A stretch of DNA of 64,000 bases from Hymenobacter chitinivorans DSM 11115 (GTDB taxonomy: Bacteria > Bacteroidota > Bacteroidia > Cytophagales > Hymenobacteraceae), in the NCBI RefSeq assembly GCF_002797555.1, contig NZ_PGFA01000002.1, positions 496,001 to 560,000 on the forward strand, in the 5' to 3' direction. The number at the start of each line of letters is the position of its first letter. Positions within the stretch are counted from its first letter, which is position 1. The notes below the pieces were generated by a model that had not been told where the DNA came from, searched no databases, and worked only from the letters and a program-made list of their open reading frames with translations. Made by a program: the position numbers and the translations under genes. Positions 15,927 through 24,226 of this stretch are shown piece by piece.

Positions 15927-17468
15927 ATGGAAAAACTAAGCAATCTTGCGCGGATTGTGACAGACCGCCGAGTGAAAGAATCTCCCCTGTTCGACTTTTC
16001 CGCTAAGAAGTCGGCACACAAAGATTTAAAACTTATTCGGCTACTCGAAGAAGCACCCGACAGCACCCAGTTGCAACTGACCAAGGCCCTATACGGAAGG
16101 GTTTCAGCTACTAGCAACACCTCATTCCGGAAATTGAAGTCGCGGGTACAGCAGAAGTTGCTGAACCACCTCTACTTCTTGGAGCAGTCGGACCCGCGCC
16201 ATTTGGTATCCAGAAGATACGAGTTGCAATGTATAGGGTTATATCATCAAGTGACAATTCTGTACGGGGAGGGAGAGTACTTGCTGGCCGAGCAACTGCT
16301 GCGCAAATGCCTGCGGCAAGCTTTGGAAGGAGAGTTTACGGAGTATGCTGTATTGGCCACTCGCCTGCTGGGCAAGCTCTACGTTGATCTGCGACAGCCG
16401 GCTCGTTATCGGGCAGCCAGTAAGCAGCTCCAGAAATTGCAGGAGCTTATGGCGCTAGAGGATGAGGCGGGCCAGATTTATTGGAGTAGCAAGATGGCTC
16501 AGGCGCATACGGTGCGGGCCCGGCGAGCCTTGCTCAACGACTTACCCGGCTACCTAGCTCAACTGCAGCAGCTGCACGAAAAAGCCCGCAGCTATACCAC
16601 ATTCAACTACCTCTACCTGATTCAACTAACCCTGCTCGAGTTTACGGGTAATTATGAGGAAATTATCAAGATTACCACGGCTACGGAAAAGCTCTGGGCG
16701 AAAGGCAAAATCAACCGCCGCCGCTTTGACAGTCGCTTCAATAATTACATGACGGCCTATGCGTACTTGCATAACAAGCAGGCATCCATTGGTTTAAGAC
16801 TTTCTGAGGGCTATCTGAAAGACTTTCATCCCTCGTCGGGCAACTGGTTCTTCTTTATGGAGAACTACGTGTTGCTGGCCTTGCACGCGGGGCAGTACAG
16901 CCAGGCGCAGCAACTGCTGGAAATGGCCCATAAAAATCCTTACTTCCGTAAACAGCGGGCCGCGGCCCGGCAGCGGTGGGACCTGTATAAGGCTTATATC
17001 TACTTTTTACAACCAGAGAATTCCCCACTGACACTGCGGCACTTTAACCAGTTTGTGCAAACAGTGCCTGACTACAGTCGGGACAAGCAGGGCTACAACG
17101 TGGCCATTCTGATTTTACAGTATCTAAACTTCCTGCGTCGTCAGGATGTGGAAAACCTACTGGCCCGCTTGGAAAGCCTGCGCAAATACGAACAGCGCCA
17201 CTTACGAGAGTCGGCCACGCTGCGGAGTCAATTGTTTTTCCGGCTGCTGGTGCTGACTGTAAAGGAGAATTTCGATCCGGAAGCTTGCGAAAAGAAGGGG
17301 CAACCGTTGCTGCATCGGCTGCATGAGGCGCCGCAGCCGGGGGAGGCCTACGCCGAAATCGAAATTATTCCTTACGAGGCGTTGTGGGGCATCACGCTGG
17401 ATATTTTGCGGGCCAACTTAGCAGAAGATAAGGCGGCCGAACAGGCCCGCCGGGCCCGGGTGGCCTAG
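15927..17468 (+). CDS. TPR-like helical repeat protein, divergent from peptide importer
   Basis: A 513-residue cytoplasmic protein I do not recognise at family level. ATG at 15927 is chosen (MEKLSNLARIVTDRRVKES). A longer in-frame start at 15858 would begin within the AAATATTTG repeat. Residues 30-110 are basic and helical (STQLQLTKALYGRV, TSFRKLKSRVQQKLLNHLYFLE) and could be a winged-helix or DNA-binding-like head, but no clear HTH signature is seen. From about 120 onward it is a string of paired helices with TPR/SEL-like spacing (LAEQLLRKCLRQALEGEFTE, QAQQLLEMAHKNPYF). It lies divergent from a peptide ORF and peptide importer, which recalls peptide-binding TPR regulators. It overlaps the convergent gene by 4 bp. 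Confidence 0.8.
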   Translation: MEKLSNLARIVTDRRVKESPLFDFSAKKSAHKDLKLIRLLEEAPDSTQLQLTKALYGRVSATSNTSFRKLKSRVQQKLLNHLYFLEQSDPRHLVSRRYELQCIGLYHQVTILYGEGEYLLAEQLLRKCLRQALEGEFTEYAVLATRLLGKLYVDLRQPARYRAASKQLQKLQELMALEDEAGQIYWSSKMAQAHTVRARRALLNDLPGYLAQLQQLHEKARSYTTFNYLYLIQLTLLEFTGNYEEIIKITTATEKLWAKGKINRRRFDSRFNNYMTAYAYLHNKQASIGLRLSEGYLKDFHPSSGNWFFFMENYVLLALHAGQYSQAQQLLEMAHKNPYFRKQRAAARQRWDLYKAYIYFLQPENSPLTLRHFNQFVQTVPDYSRDKQGYNVAILILQYLNFLRRQDVENLLARLESLRKYEQRHLRESATLRSQLFFRLLVLTVKENFDPEACEKKGQPLLHRLHEAPQPGEAYAEIEIIPYEALWGITLDILRANLAEDKAAEQARRARVA

Positions 17469-18019
17469 GGGCGGCTAGCCACCGTGCCGGCGTGGGTGGC
17501 GGGCGCCGCTTTCTTGGCGGGTAGGCTAGGGGCTGGTTTGGCTTTGGGAAGCTGCTTCACCACTTTGGTGGGTTGGGCTTTAGGCGCGGCAGGGGCTGGC
17601 GCGGGCTTGGGTGCTGCCGGGGCAGATGCAACCAAAGGAGTAGTAACAACGGGAGCCGCAGCGGTAGCAGGAGCTAGCGGAGCCGTCAGGGCAGCAACGT
17701 AGTTCTCGTAGCGCTGGTACTGCGCCTCCGACAGCACGCCCTTTAATTTCTCGGCGTACTCCTTTTCCACAACTGCCATCTTGCTTTGCAGCATTGCCGG
17801 ATCAATGCTGTACATCTGCTTGATTTCGTTTTCCTGCACCAGACGCTCGTAGGTAAAGCGCTTGACTTGCTGCGTGCGGGCATCATCCAGGGCAATGTGC
17901 TGGGCTAGTGTCCGGGTATTGTTCATAGCTTGAGCGCGCAGATCGGGAGCCTGCTGGGCTTGGGCGGCACTGATAGTAAACAGAGTAGCAAACAGCGCGG
18001 AAAAGCAGATTTTCTTCAT
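17465..18019 (-). CDS. Exported Ala/Pro-rich hypothetical protein
   Basis: A 184-residue protein with a clear signal peptide (MKKICFSALFATLFTISAAQAQ). A helical region of about 95 residues follows, with KRFTYERLVQENEIKQMY and EKEYAEKLKGVLSEAQYQRYENY. This pattern resembles small periplasmic helical proteins of the Spy/CpxP kind or Bacteroidota DUF-type exported proteins. The last third (about 115-184) is almost entirely Ala, Pro, Lys and Val, a disordered tail that could interact with peptidoglycan. It converges with and overlaps the TPR-like gene by 4 bp at the stop codons. Function unknown. Confidence 0.85.
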   Translation of the reverse strand: MKKICFSALFATLFTISAAQAQQAPDLRAQAMNNTRTLAQHIALDDARTQQVKRFTYERLVQENEIKQMYSIDPAMLQSKMAVVEKEYAEKLKGVLSEAQYQRYENYVAALTAPLAPATAAAPVVTTPLVASAPAAPKPAPAPAAPKAQPTKVVKQLPKAKPAPSLPAKKAAPATHAGTVASRP

Positions 18020-18188
18020 GAGAAGAGACAGTGTAGCGGATAGGTGATGTCACAAAGAAACAAAATAATATTGATATAATACATCATGATTAAAAATATA
18101 TTGCAATATGTCAAGAATCAATATTATAACTCGTGCTTGAGCATTTTAGAAAGCCAGTAATCGGCAGCTGGAGTAAGTTAATAACGTG

Positions 18189-18245
18189 CAGCAGCCCGAC
18201 CAACCCCGCTACTCGTGAAAGTGCAATGGGTGGGCCGGGCTGCTG
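18189..18245 (-). terminator. GC-rich hairpin downstream of LytTR regulator
   Basis: CAGCAGCCCG (18189-18198) pairs with CGGGCTGCTG (18236-18245), and flanking CCaaCCC/GGGtGG extend the stem. No long U tract follows, so it may be a transcription terminator or an RNA-stabilising hairpin. The remaining gap to 18019 is AT-rich promoter DNA of the exported Ala/Pro-rich gene. Confidence 0.6.
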
Positions 18246-18292
18246 TAACTGGTTGTATTTCAAGCAGGGAGGATGAGTGCTGCCTGGTCGGC

Positions 18293-19027
18293 TTAGAATT
18301 TGTTCAGCCGTTGCAGGACTTCGCGCAGGTAGGTCTGTCCTATGGGAATCTGCTTGTTTTCGATGGTAATTGTATTGTCTTCAATTGCTTGCACCCGCTT
18401 TAGGTTGACAATAAAGGAACGGTGAGCCCGCACGAAAATAGAAGTCGGGAATTTTTCTTCCACCGCCTTCATAGTGCTGTACACAATAAGCTTGCTGTGG
18501 GGCATAACGATGTGGACATAGTCGCCCAGGGCTTCGACGTAGCTGACATCGTTGAACAGAACTTTGACCAGCTTGGTATCGACCTTGACAAAGGTAAAGT
18601 CGGGGTCGGTGCTGGTTGGTATCGCGCTGGCGGCTGCGGGGGGCGTTAGGCTCGTATCGGAAAGTTCAAGAGCTTTCTGGGCTGCTTTCAGAAACCGAGC
18701 GTAGCTGATGGGCTTCACCAGGTAATCCACTACATCGTGCTCGAAGGCTTCGACGGCGTAGTGCTTGCTACTGGTAATGAGAATAACCAGGGGCGGGTTC
18801 TGCAGGGTATTGAGCAGATCAATGCCCGACATCAGCGGCATTTCGACATCCAGAAACAGCAAATCGACGGGTTGGGTCCGCAGTACTTCGGCCGCCGCCA
18901 TAGCGCTGTCGTAGCTACCAATGGCGGTTAGGAAAGGAGTATTGTTGATGCAATTAATAACGATTTGAACGGATAGCGGATCGTCATCTACAACGAGGCA
19001 ACGCAGGGGAGAGGAGGGTGCTGGCAT
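18293..19027 (-). CDS. LytTR-family response regulator
   Basis: A 244-residue response regulator: phosphoacceptor domain (about 8-125) joined to a LytTR DNA-binding domain (about 140-244). The acidic pocket is VVDDD (12-16), the phosphoacceptor is Asp60 in LFLDVEMP, and the conserved Lys lies in YLVKPI. The LytTR part shows VSYVEALGDYVHI, FVRAHRSFIVNL and IPIGQTY, all classical. LytTR regulators in Bacteroidota pair with membrane histidine kinases of the LytS/YehU kind, but none is adjacent. The gene follows a REC-Hpt protein after 51 bp on the same strand, so the two may be parts of one phosphorelay. Confidence 0.95.
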   Translation of the reverse strand: MPAPSSPLRCLVVDDDPLSVQIVINCINNTPFLTAIGSYDSAMAAAEVLRTQPVDLLFLDVEMPLMSGIDLLNTLQNPPLVILITSSKHYAVEAFEHDVVDYLVKPISYARFLKAAQKALELSDTSLTPPAAASAIPTSTDPDFTFVKVDTKLVKVLFNDVSYVEALGDYVHIVMPHSKLIVYSTMKAVEEKFPTSIFVRAHRSFIVNLKRVQAIEDNTITIENKQIPIGQTYLREVLQRLNKF

Positions 19028-19078
19028 AACGCCAAAGGTATAAGAAGACGGGAGAAAGAGAAGCGCAGTTTTGCCGGC

Positions 19079-19879
19079 TTACCGGCGGAGCTGATTCTGC
19101 AGCCGAAGCTCCAGGTGAGGGTATAGCGCGGCCAGCTGATGACCTACCATGGCTACCAGGTGTGGGGCAGCCTCGGCATCGGCGGGAGAAAGGGGCCGTT
19201 CGAGCTTTTCGAGGCATTGCTGAATAGCCGGCACGCCAAAATACACGATTTGCCCTTTCAGCTTATGTGCCATCCGGGCCAGATCCTGACGGTCGGCAGT
19301 AGCCAGTTGCTGGTAGAGAGAGGGAGTTTGCTGCAGAAAGGTGGTAATAATTTGGGCAATAAACGCTTCGTTGCCGGCGGCCAGTTCATCCAGCAAGTGC
19401 CACTCGGGCCGAATGGTGCCAATATCGGTAGGGTCGGGAGCTGCGGCGGGCGGGCGGACCGTAACGCTGGGACGGATCCGGGCGGTATGGCGCACTAGGC
19501 TGGCGTGCAGCAGGGTAGGCTCGAAGGGCTTGGGCAGGGTTTCGTTCATGCCCGCCGCCAGAGCCCGAGCCTGATCGGTGGGCGAAAAGGAGGCGGTGAG
19601 GCCAATAATGGGCAGTTGCTTCAGGTGCTGATGCCGCCGCAGCCGCCGGGTGGCTTCGTAGCCGTCCATTTCGGGCATTTGAATATCCATCAGCACCGCG
19701 TCGAAGGGCTGGGTGCTGGCCAGCTCCACGGCCTGCCGCCCATTCTCGGCGGTAGTAGCCACTATGTTCCATTCCTCCAGCGCCCGGCACACCACGAGCT
19801 GGTTGAGCTCATTATCGTCGGCAACGAGCACGCGCAGGCCGGGGTCGAAGGGTAGTAACAGACTGGAGGAAGCAGACAT
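19079..19879 (-). CDS. Response regulator with histidine phosphotransfer domain (REC-Hpt)
   Basis: A 266-residue protein made of a receiver domain and a C-terminal histidine phosphotransfer domain, with no DNA-binding or kinase domain. The receiver has VADDNE (19-24), phosphoacceptor Asp65 in VLMDIQMPEMDGYE and Lys117 in LPKPF. An Ala/Pro linker follows at about 140-155. The Hpt helix carries the phosphorylatable His205 in MAHKLKGQ. Such proteins shuttle phosphate between a hybrid kinase and a final regulator, and the LytTR regulator next door is the natural candidate acceptor. It begins 17 bp after the PorE-like gene ends, suggesting co-transcription. Confidence 0.93.
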   Translation of the reverse strand: MSASSSLLLPFDPGLRVLVADDNELNQLVVCRALEEWNIVATTAENGRQAVELASTQPFDAVLMDIQMPEMDGYEATRRLRRHQHLKQLPIIGLTASFSPTDQARALAAGMNETLPKPFEPTLLHASLVRHTARIRPSVTVRPPAAAPDPTDIGTIRPEWHLLDELAAGNEAFIAQIITTFLQQTPSLYQQLATADRQDLARMAHKLKGQIVYFGVPAIQQCLEKLERPLSPADAEAAPHLVAMVGHQLAALYPHLELRLQNQLRR

Positions 19880-19896
19880 ACAGGAAAAATAGCGGG

Positions 19897-21933
19897 CTAC
19901 TTGCCGGTTACTTTAAACTCGGTGCGGCGGTTGAGCTGGCGGCCAGCCTTAGTGGCGTTGGTTGCCACGGGCTGGGAGTCGCCGTAGCCGGCAAAGGTCA
20001 GGCGGCCTTTGTCTACACCTTTGCCCACAAGGTAATCTACCACGGCTTTGGCGCGGCGCTGGGAGAGGTCCTTGTTGTATTCGGCCTTGCCCACGTTGTC
20101 GGTGTGGCCCGAAATTTCCAGGCGCAGGGCCGGGGTTTCGACCATAAGCTTCTGCAGGCGCTCCAGCTCGGCGGTGCTTTCCTTGCGCAGCGTGGCCTTG
20201 TCGAAGTCGAAGAAGATATTGTTGAGCACTACTTTCACGCCCACGTCCAGCTTCTTGAGGGCAATATCCTTCACCACTTCCGAGTAGGCGGCCCCGGCCG
20301 GCAAATCAAAGTTTTCGGAGTGGAACAGGTAGCCTTGCTGCCGCACTACGATGCCGTAGTTGACGCCCGAAGGCAGCGACACCAGGTAGCGGCCCGACTG
20401 GGCATTGGCCCGGAACGAGGCAATGAGCTCGTTGCGGGAGTTGTCGACCACGTCGATGGTGGCTTCCAGGGGCTGCTTGGTAGCTTCATCCGTCACGACG
20501 CCCTTGAGAATGGTTACCTGGGCCGTGGCAATGGGAACCGGCGGGGCCAACGAGGCTTCTTTCACGGGCTGGGCGCGGGAGGCCAGCAGCTGGTCTTCCT
20601 GCGACAATACCGGCGGCTTTTCGGCCCCCAGAAACGTAATCTGGTAGATGTCTTTGCTACCCAGGCCGTCGTCGCGGAAGGACGAGTAGTAGCCGTGGCG
20701 GCCCGAGGCGGAAATCACGAAGAACACGTCGTCGTCGGGGGTGTTGATGGGCCAGCCCAGGTTTTCGGGCTGGCTCCACTTGCCGTTCTCGAACACCGAC
20801 TTAAAGATGTCGTAGCCGCCCATCGAGTTGTGACCCTCCGAGCTGAAGTACATCGTTTTGCCGTCGGGGTGCAGGAATACGCCTTCCTCGCCGTAGGGCG
20901 TGTTAATGGTGGGGCCTAGGTTGACGGCCGGGCCGCGGCCCTCAATTTCCACCTTATAAATATCCCGGCTGCCCAGGCCGCCGGGTTTGTCACTCACGAA
21001 ATACAGGCTGCGGCCATCGGGGGTGTAGGCCGCCGACGACTCGTGGGCGCGGCTGTTGATGCGGGAGCCCATCTTCTCGGGCTTGCGCCAGGCCGCTCCG
21101 CGCAGCTCCGATTCGTTCAGGTCGCCGCCGTTGTCTTCCAGGTACACCAGCATGCGCTGCCCGTCGGGCGAGAGGCCCACCGTAGCGTCGTGGCCCTCAT
21201 TGTTGACGGGCTTGCCCAGGTTGCGGGCCGGCGACCAGCCCGAGGCCGTGCGGGTGCTCTGGTAAATGTCTTCGAAGAAGCCGCCGGTTTCGGGGTCCCG
21301 TTCCTTGCCCGTGGAATTGTCGCGGCGGGAAGTGAAGAGGATTACCGACTCATCGGCCGAAATCACCGGGCCGTAGTCGGCGTAGGGGGAGTTAACGGAC
21401 GGGCCGGCGTTGTCGATAAAGACCCGGGAAGGCTTCTGCTCCAGCTTGCGGCCATTCTCACACTCCTGAATTTTCTTGCTGATAGCCGCCATGACCGTCG
21501 CCGTGTTTTTGCCCGTTGCGGCGGGCTGGGCGGCTTTATACTCGGCAATAGCCTCCGCCCACTTGGCGTTCAGGTGCAGGCTGCGGCCCAGCAGGTAGTG
21601 AATGCCGGGGTCAATGTCGGGGTTGAGCTGGTAGGCTTTCTGCACGTAGGCCAGAGCCCGGGGCTTGTAGCCCGAGTGCAGGTAACAGTCGCCGATGCGC
21701 AGGTTGAGGCGGGCGTTGTTGGGGTTGAACTTCTGGGCTTCGAGGTAGTGGGGCAGGGCCAGCTCGTAGCGGGGCGGGTCCATGTCGTACCACTCGTCGC
21801 CGGTTTTGATTTCCTTCTGGGCTTCTTTGAGGCCGTCCTTGTTGGATTTGAAGTTGTCTTTATCAAACTCAACGTTCTGGGCGGTGGCTACCTGCGCCAG
21901 CAGCACCAGCGCAATCAGCAGAATTCTGGACAT
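19897..21933 (-). CDS. PorE-like OmpA-family protein (TPR, PD40 propeller, CRD, OmpA)
   Basis: A 678-residue cell-envelope protein that probably tethers outer-membrane machinery to peptidoglycan. After a signal peptide (1-18) come TPR repeats (about 45-150). A PD40/WD40-type beta-propeller follows (about 190-440; repeated GLGSRDIYK, GGYDIFK and DIYQITF blades). Then come a carboxypeptidase-regulatory-like domain (about 470-545) and a C-terminal OmpA domain with FDFDKATLRKES and ISGHTDNVG plus LSQRRAKAVVDYL. This domain order is that described for PorE of the type IX secretion system. Other Bacteroidota paralogues share it, so the exact role is not certain. No lipobox Cys is seen, unlike some relatives. 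Confidence 0.9.
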   Translation of the reverse strand: MSRILLIALVLLAQVATAQNVEFDKDNFKSNKDGLKEAQKEIKTGDEWYDMDPPRYELALPHYLEAQKFNPNNARLNLRIGDCYLHSGYKPRALAYVQKAYQLNPDIDPGIHYLLGRSLHLNAKWAEAIAEYKAAQPAATGKNTATVMAAISKKIQECENGRKLEQKPSRVFIDNAGPSVNSPYADYGPVISADESVILFTSRRDNSTGKERDPETGGFFEDIYQSTRTASGWSPARNLGKPVNNEGHDATVGLSPDGQRMLVYLEDNGGDLNESELRGAAWRKPEKMGSRINSRAHESSAAYTPDGRSLYFVSDKPGGLGSRDIYKVEIEGRGPAVNLGPTINTPYGEEGVFLHPDGKTMYFSSEGHNSMGGYDIFKSVFENGKWSQPENLGWPINTPDDDVFFVISASGRHGYYSSFRDDGLGSKDIYQITFLGAEKPPVLSQEDQLLASRAQPVKEASLAPPVPIATAQVTILKGVVTDEATKQPLEATIDVVDNSRNELIASFRANAQSGRYLVSLPSGVNYGIVVRQQGYLFHSENFDLPAGAAYSEVVKDIALKKLDVGVKVVLNNIFFDFDKATLRKESTAELERLQKLMVETPALRLEISGHTDNVGKAEYNKDLSQRRAKAVVDYLVGKGVDKGRLTFAGYGDSQPVATNATKAGRQLNRRTEFKVTGK

Positions 21934-21987
21934 AAGGGCGAATTTGACGCTGAACTATTAGCGGAAATAGGAAGAGAAAAGGGGGGG

Positions 21988-23052
21988 TTATTCGGCGCCG
22001 CAGCCGGAGTTGGCGGCGTAGCTCGAGCCGGTTTCAAGGCCCAGCTCGGCGGCTTTTTTCCAGTCCTGGCAGGCTCCGGCGGCGTCGCGCAGCATCTCGC
22101 GGGCGTGGCCCCGGTTCAGGTAGGCTTCGGCGTACTGGGCATTCAGGGCAATGGCCTTGGCGGCATCGGCGGCGGCACTCTTGTAGTCTTCCAGCTTGAG
22201 GTGGGCCGCGGCCCGGTTGTTCCAGGCAAAGGCGTAAGTGGCATCCAGCTCAATGGCCTTGCTGAAGTCTTCCACGGCGCCTTTGTAGTCGCCGGCGTCG
22301 TAGCGGGTGCTGCCGCGGTTGGTAAAGGCCGTGGCGTTGTCCTGCTTCTTGCTCAAATAGGCGTTGTAGTCGGCCAGAGCGCCTTTCAGGTCATTGGCGC
22401 GGCGCTTGGTGGCGGCCCGGTTCAGCAGGGCCGGCAGAAACTCGGGCTGCAGGCTCAGGGCCTTGGTGTAGTCCTGAATAGCGGCTTCGAAGTTATTGAG
22501 CTTGCGCTGGGTGCTGGCCCGGTCGTGGTAGGCGTAGGCGTAGTTGGGGTCAACCTTAATAGCCTGGTCGAAGTCTTCCTTGGCGGCCTTGAAGTCGCCT
22601 TTTTCGAAGCGCAGGGCCCCGCGGTAGTACCACGACGGCGCGTAGTCGGGCTTGATTTCGGCGGCTTTGCCGTAGTCCTGCTCGGCTTCGGTGGGTTTGC
22701 CCAGCGCCTCCTGGGCCTGGGCCCGGCCAAAGTAGTTGCTGAAGCCGGTAGCTTCGAGCTTGATGGCCTGGTCGTAGTCCTGCACGGCCTGCTGGTATTC
22801 CTTGAGCTCGTAGCGGGTGGTGGCGCGGTTGTAGTAGGCCTTGGCAAAGTCGGGCCGCAGCGTGAGGGCCCGGTCAAAGTCCTGGATGGCGGCCCGGTAG
22901 CTCTTGCTGCTGTACTTGGCCACGCCGCTGTTGTAGAGCTTTTCGGCCTGCTGGGCCGGGGGGAGGGTGGAAGCCCGCACGGTATCTACCTGGGCCTGAG
23001 CCGCCACTGCCGACAGGCTTAAACCAAGGGCAAGTAGTAAGATTTTCTGCAT
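21988..23052 (-). CDS. Exported TPR-repeat protein
   Basis: A 354-residue periplasmic or surface protein that is almost entirely TPR repeats after a signal peptide (about 1-21). About nine repeats are visible. Typical units are YRAAIQDFDRALTLRPDFA, YQQAVQDYDQAIKLEATGF, FKAAKEDFDQAIKVDPNYA and YKGAVEDFSKAIELDATYA, each 34 residues, with the canonical W/L-G-Y-A-F-A-P spacing. It is an assembly scaffold by family, with no enzymatic motif. The gene lies 54 bp upstream of the PorE-like OmpA gene on the same strand and likely heads that transcript. A promoter-like element lies just upstream. Confidence 0.93.
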   Translation of the reverse strand: MQKILLLALGLSLSAVAAQAQVDTVRASTLPPAQQAEKLYNSGVAKYSSKSYRAAIQDFDRALTLRPDFAKAYYNRATTRYELKEYQQAVQDYDQAIKLEATGFSNYFGRAQAQEALGKPTEAEQDYGKAAEIKPDYAPSWYYRGALRFEKGDFKAAKEDFDQAIKVDPNYAYAYHDRASTQRKLNNFEAAIQDYTKALSLQPEFLPALLNRAATKRRANDLKGALADYNAYLSKKQDNATAFTNRGSTRYDAGDYKGAVEDFSKAIELDATYAFAWNNRAAAHLKLEDYKSAAADAAKAIALNAQYAEAYLNRGHAREMLRDAAGACQDWKKAAELGLETGSSYAANSGCGAE

Positions 23053-23080
23053 AACCGGAGTATGGGGTAAGCTGACTCGT

Positions 23081-23112
23081 TAAATGTACTTTTATTTGGC
23101 CTAACGCGGCAA
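23081..23112 (-). promoter_or_regulatory. Promoter-like element for TPR/PorE-like operon
   Basis: On the minus strand TTG (23110-23112) and TACATTTA (23081-23088) are 21 bp apart, one base off the TAnnTTTG box. The start codon lies 29 bp downstream. Confidence 0.5.
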
Positions 23113-23176
23113 GCAATGCTGTTCTTTTCTTGGGAATAGCACTTTGGCGTTACGCAACTTAACTCGGCAGTATCGG

Positions 23177-23476
23177 TTACGACGCAATACCCGGCTGGGC
23201 CCGCACCATGTCCTCCCACTCCTGGGCCAGCGGCGCGGCGTAGGCCGGGCGGGCGGCGCGGCGGTACCAGTAAGCGGCGTTGCCCGGGTCGCCTTCCTGC
23301 CGGTGCAGGTAGGCGTGCAGCCAGTTGTGCAGTGGGTCGGTATCGTTGGCCTGTGCCAGGTTGTGGGCCAGATTCCACTCCTGGCGGCCGGCGTGCCAGA
23401 GCCCGCGCAGCACGGCCGAAACGCCGGCCGGGGGCTGGGCACCCGCCAGGCTGGCAACGAAGAATTCGTAGGTCAT
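23177..23476 (-). CDS. Small conserved hypothetical protein
   Basis: A 99-residue cytoplasmic protein starting at ATG 23476 (MTYEFFVASLAGAQPPAG). The segment LRGLWHAGRQEWNLAHNLAQ, the HNWLHAYLHRQEGDPGNAAYWYRRA motif and the WEDMV end match a widespread small protein family of unknown function. That family has conserved His, Trp and Tyr residues and a TPR-like helical pair. The longer frame reaching 23920 runs antisense through the bacilliredoxin gene and is a shadow. No partner gene is obvious. Confidence 0.8.
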   Translation of the reverse strand: MTYEFFVASLAGAQPPAGVSAVLRGLWHAGRQEWNLAHNLAQANDTDPLHNWLHAYLHRQEGDPGNAAYWYRRAARPAYAAPLAQEWEDMVRAQPGIAS

Positions 23477-23575
23477 GGGGCGAATATATTGAACAGGAAA
23501 TACACCTGGCGTTGTTGGGAAGCTAACCATTCGGGCCGCCGCCGGTTTATGCAAGCGCGGCGCCCGGAGTTTGCG

Positions 23576-23583
23576 TATTTTTG
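23576..23583 (+). promoter_or_regulatory. -7 box upstream of bacilliredoxin gene
   Basis: TATTTTTG fits TAnnTTTG, 60 bp before the start codon. No good -33 TTG is seen. Confidence 0.5.
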
Positions 23584-23642
23584 CTGAGCCTCCGGGCCTT
23601 CCTGTTGCTTTTTCATTCTCACTTTCAGCCCATTCTTTACCA

Positions 23643-24065
23643 ATGGCAACGTATCCTGAATACATGGTAGCTCCCATCCGCCAAGACCTCACGTCGGCCG
23701 GCTTCGAGCAACTGATGACCCCCGAAGAAGTTGATTCGGTTCTGAACACCCAAAGCGGCACGGTGCTGCTGGCCGTCAACTCGGTGTGCGGCTGCGCCGC
23801 CGCCAAAGCCCGCCCGGCCCTGAAAATGGCCGTGTCGAGCTCCGAGAAGAAGCCCGCCAAGCTCGTGACGGTATTCGCCGGCATGGAAACCGAAGCCGTA
23901 GCCAAGGCCCGGGAGCACATGCTGCCCTACCCGCCCTCCTCGCCCAGCATTGCCCTCTTCAAGGACGGCGAGCTGGTGCACGTCATCGAGCGGCACCACA
24001 TCGAAGGCAACGACCTGATGCGCATCGTCGACAACCTGCAGGGTGCCTTCGAGGAGTACTGCTAG
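23643..24065 (+). CDS. BrxA/BrxB family bacilliredoxin
   Basis: A 140-residue thioredoxin-fold protein of the BrxA/BrxB (YphP/YqiW) family. In Firmicutes it removes bacillithiol from S-bacillithiolated proteins, and the same thiol is plausible here. The active site is CGC in VNSVCGCAAAKARPAL (about residues 39-54). PPSSPSIALFKDGELVHVIERHHIEG is the conserved C-terminal part with the cis-Pro loop. ATG at 23643 gives MATYPEYMVAPIRQDL, the classic start. An earlier in-frame start at 23571 would overlap the -7 box. The stop is followed immediately by a word-repeat arm. Confidence 0.94.
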   Translation: MATYPEYMVAPIRQDLTSAGFEQLMTPEEVDSVLNTQSGTVLLAVNSVCGCAAAKARPALKMAVSSSEKKPAKLVTVFAGMETEAVAKAREHMLPYPPSSPSIALFKDGELVHVIERHHIEGNDLMRIVDNLQGAFEEYC

Positions 24066-24069
24066 GTTT

Positions 24070-24100
24070 CAGTTGTTCGTTGTTCGTTGTCAGTTGTTCG
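24070..24100. repeat. Word-repeat arm (left) after bacilliredoxin gene
   Basis: Quasi-repeats of AGTTGTTCG and CGTTGT lie 4 bp after the bacilliredoxin stop. The same words occur inverted at 24192-24226. Confidence 0.75.
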
Positions 24101-24123
24101 TTTCCTTAGCGCACTGATAGGTA

Positions 24124-24179
24124 CAGCTACTAACAAAAAGGCCCGAAGCATCAGCTTCGGGCCTTTTTGTTAGTAGCTG
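24124..24179. terminator. Long perfect bidirectional hairpin terminator
   Basis: Two perfect 26-bp arms (24124-24149 and 24154-24179) separated by ATCA. The core is AAAAAGGCCCGAAGC paired with GCTTCGGGCCTTTTT. It serves the convergent bacilliredoxin and M3 peptidase genes. The outer part of the stem is unusually long for a terminator. Confidence 0.93.
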
Positions 24180-24191
24180 CCAGCACAACCT

Positions 24192-24226
24192 GACAACTGA
24201 CAACGAACAACTAACGACGAACAACT
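24192..24226. repeat. Word-repeat arm (right) after M3 peptidase gene
   Basis: Words GACAACTGACAACGAACAAC and GACGAACAACT are the inverted counterparts of the 24070-24100 arm. They end next to the M3 peptidase stop codon. Confidence 0.75.

Noticed and set aside
21043..23022. 659-codon plus-strand frame across PorE-like and TPR genes
   Set aside because: Antisense to two clear minus-strand genes; Gly/Val/Leu-rich low-complexity translation typical of shadow frames.
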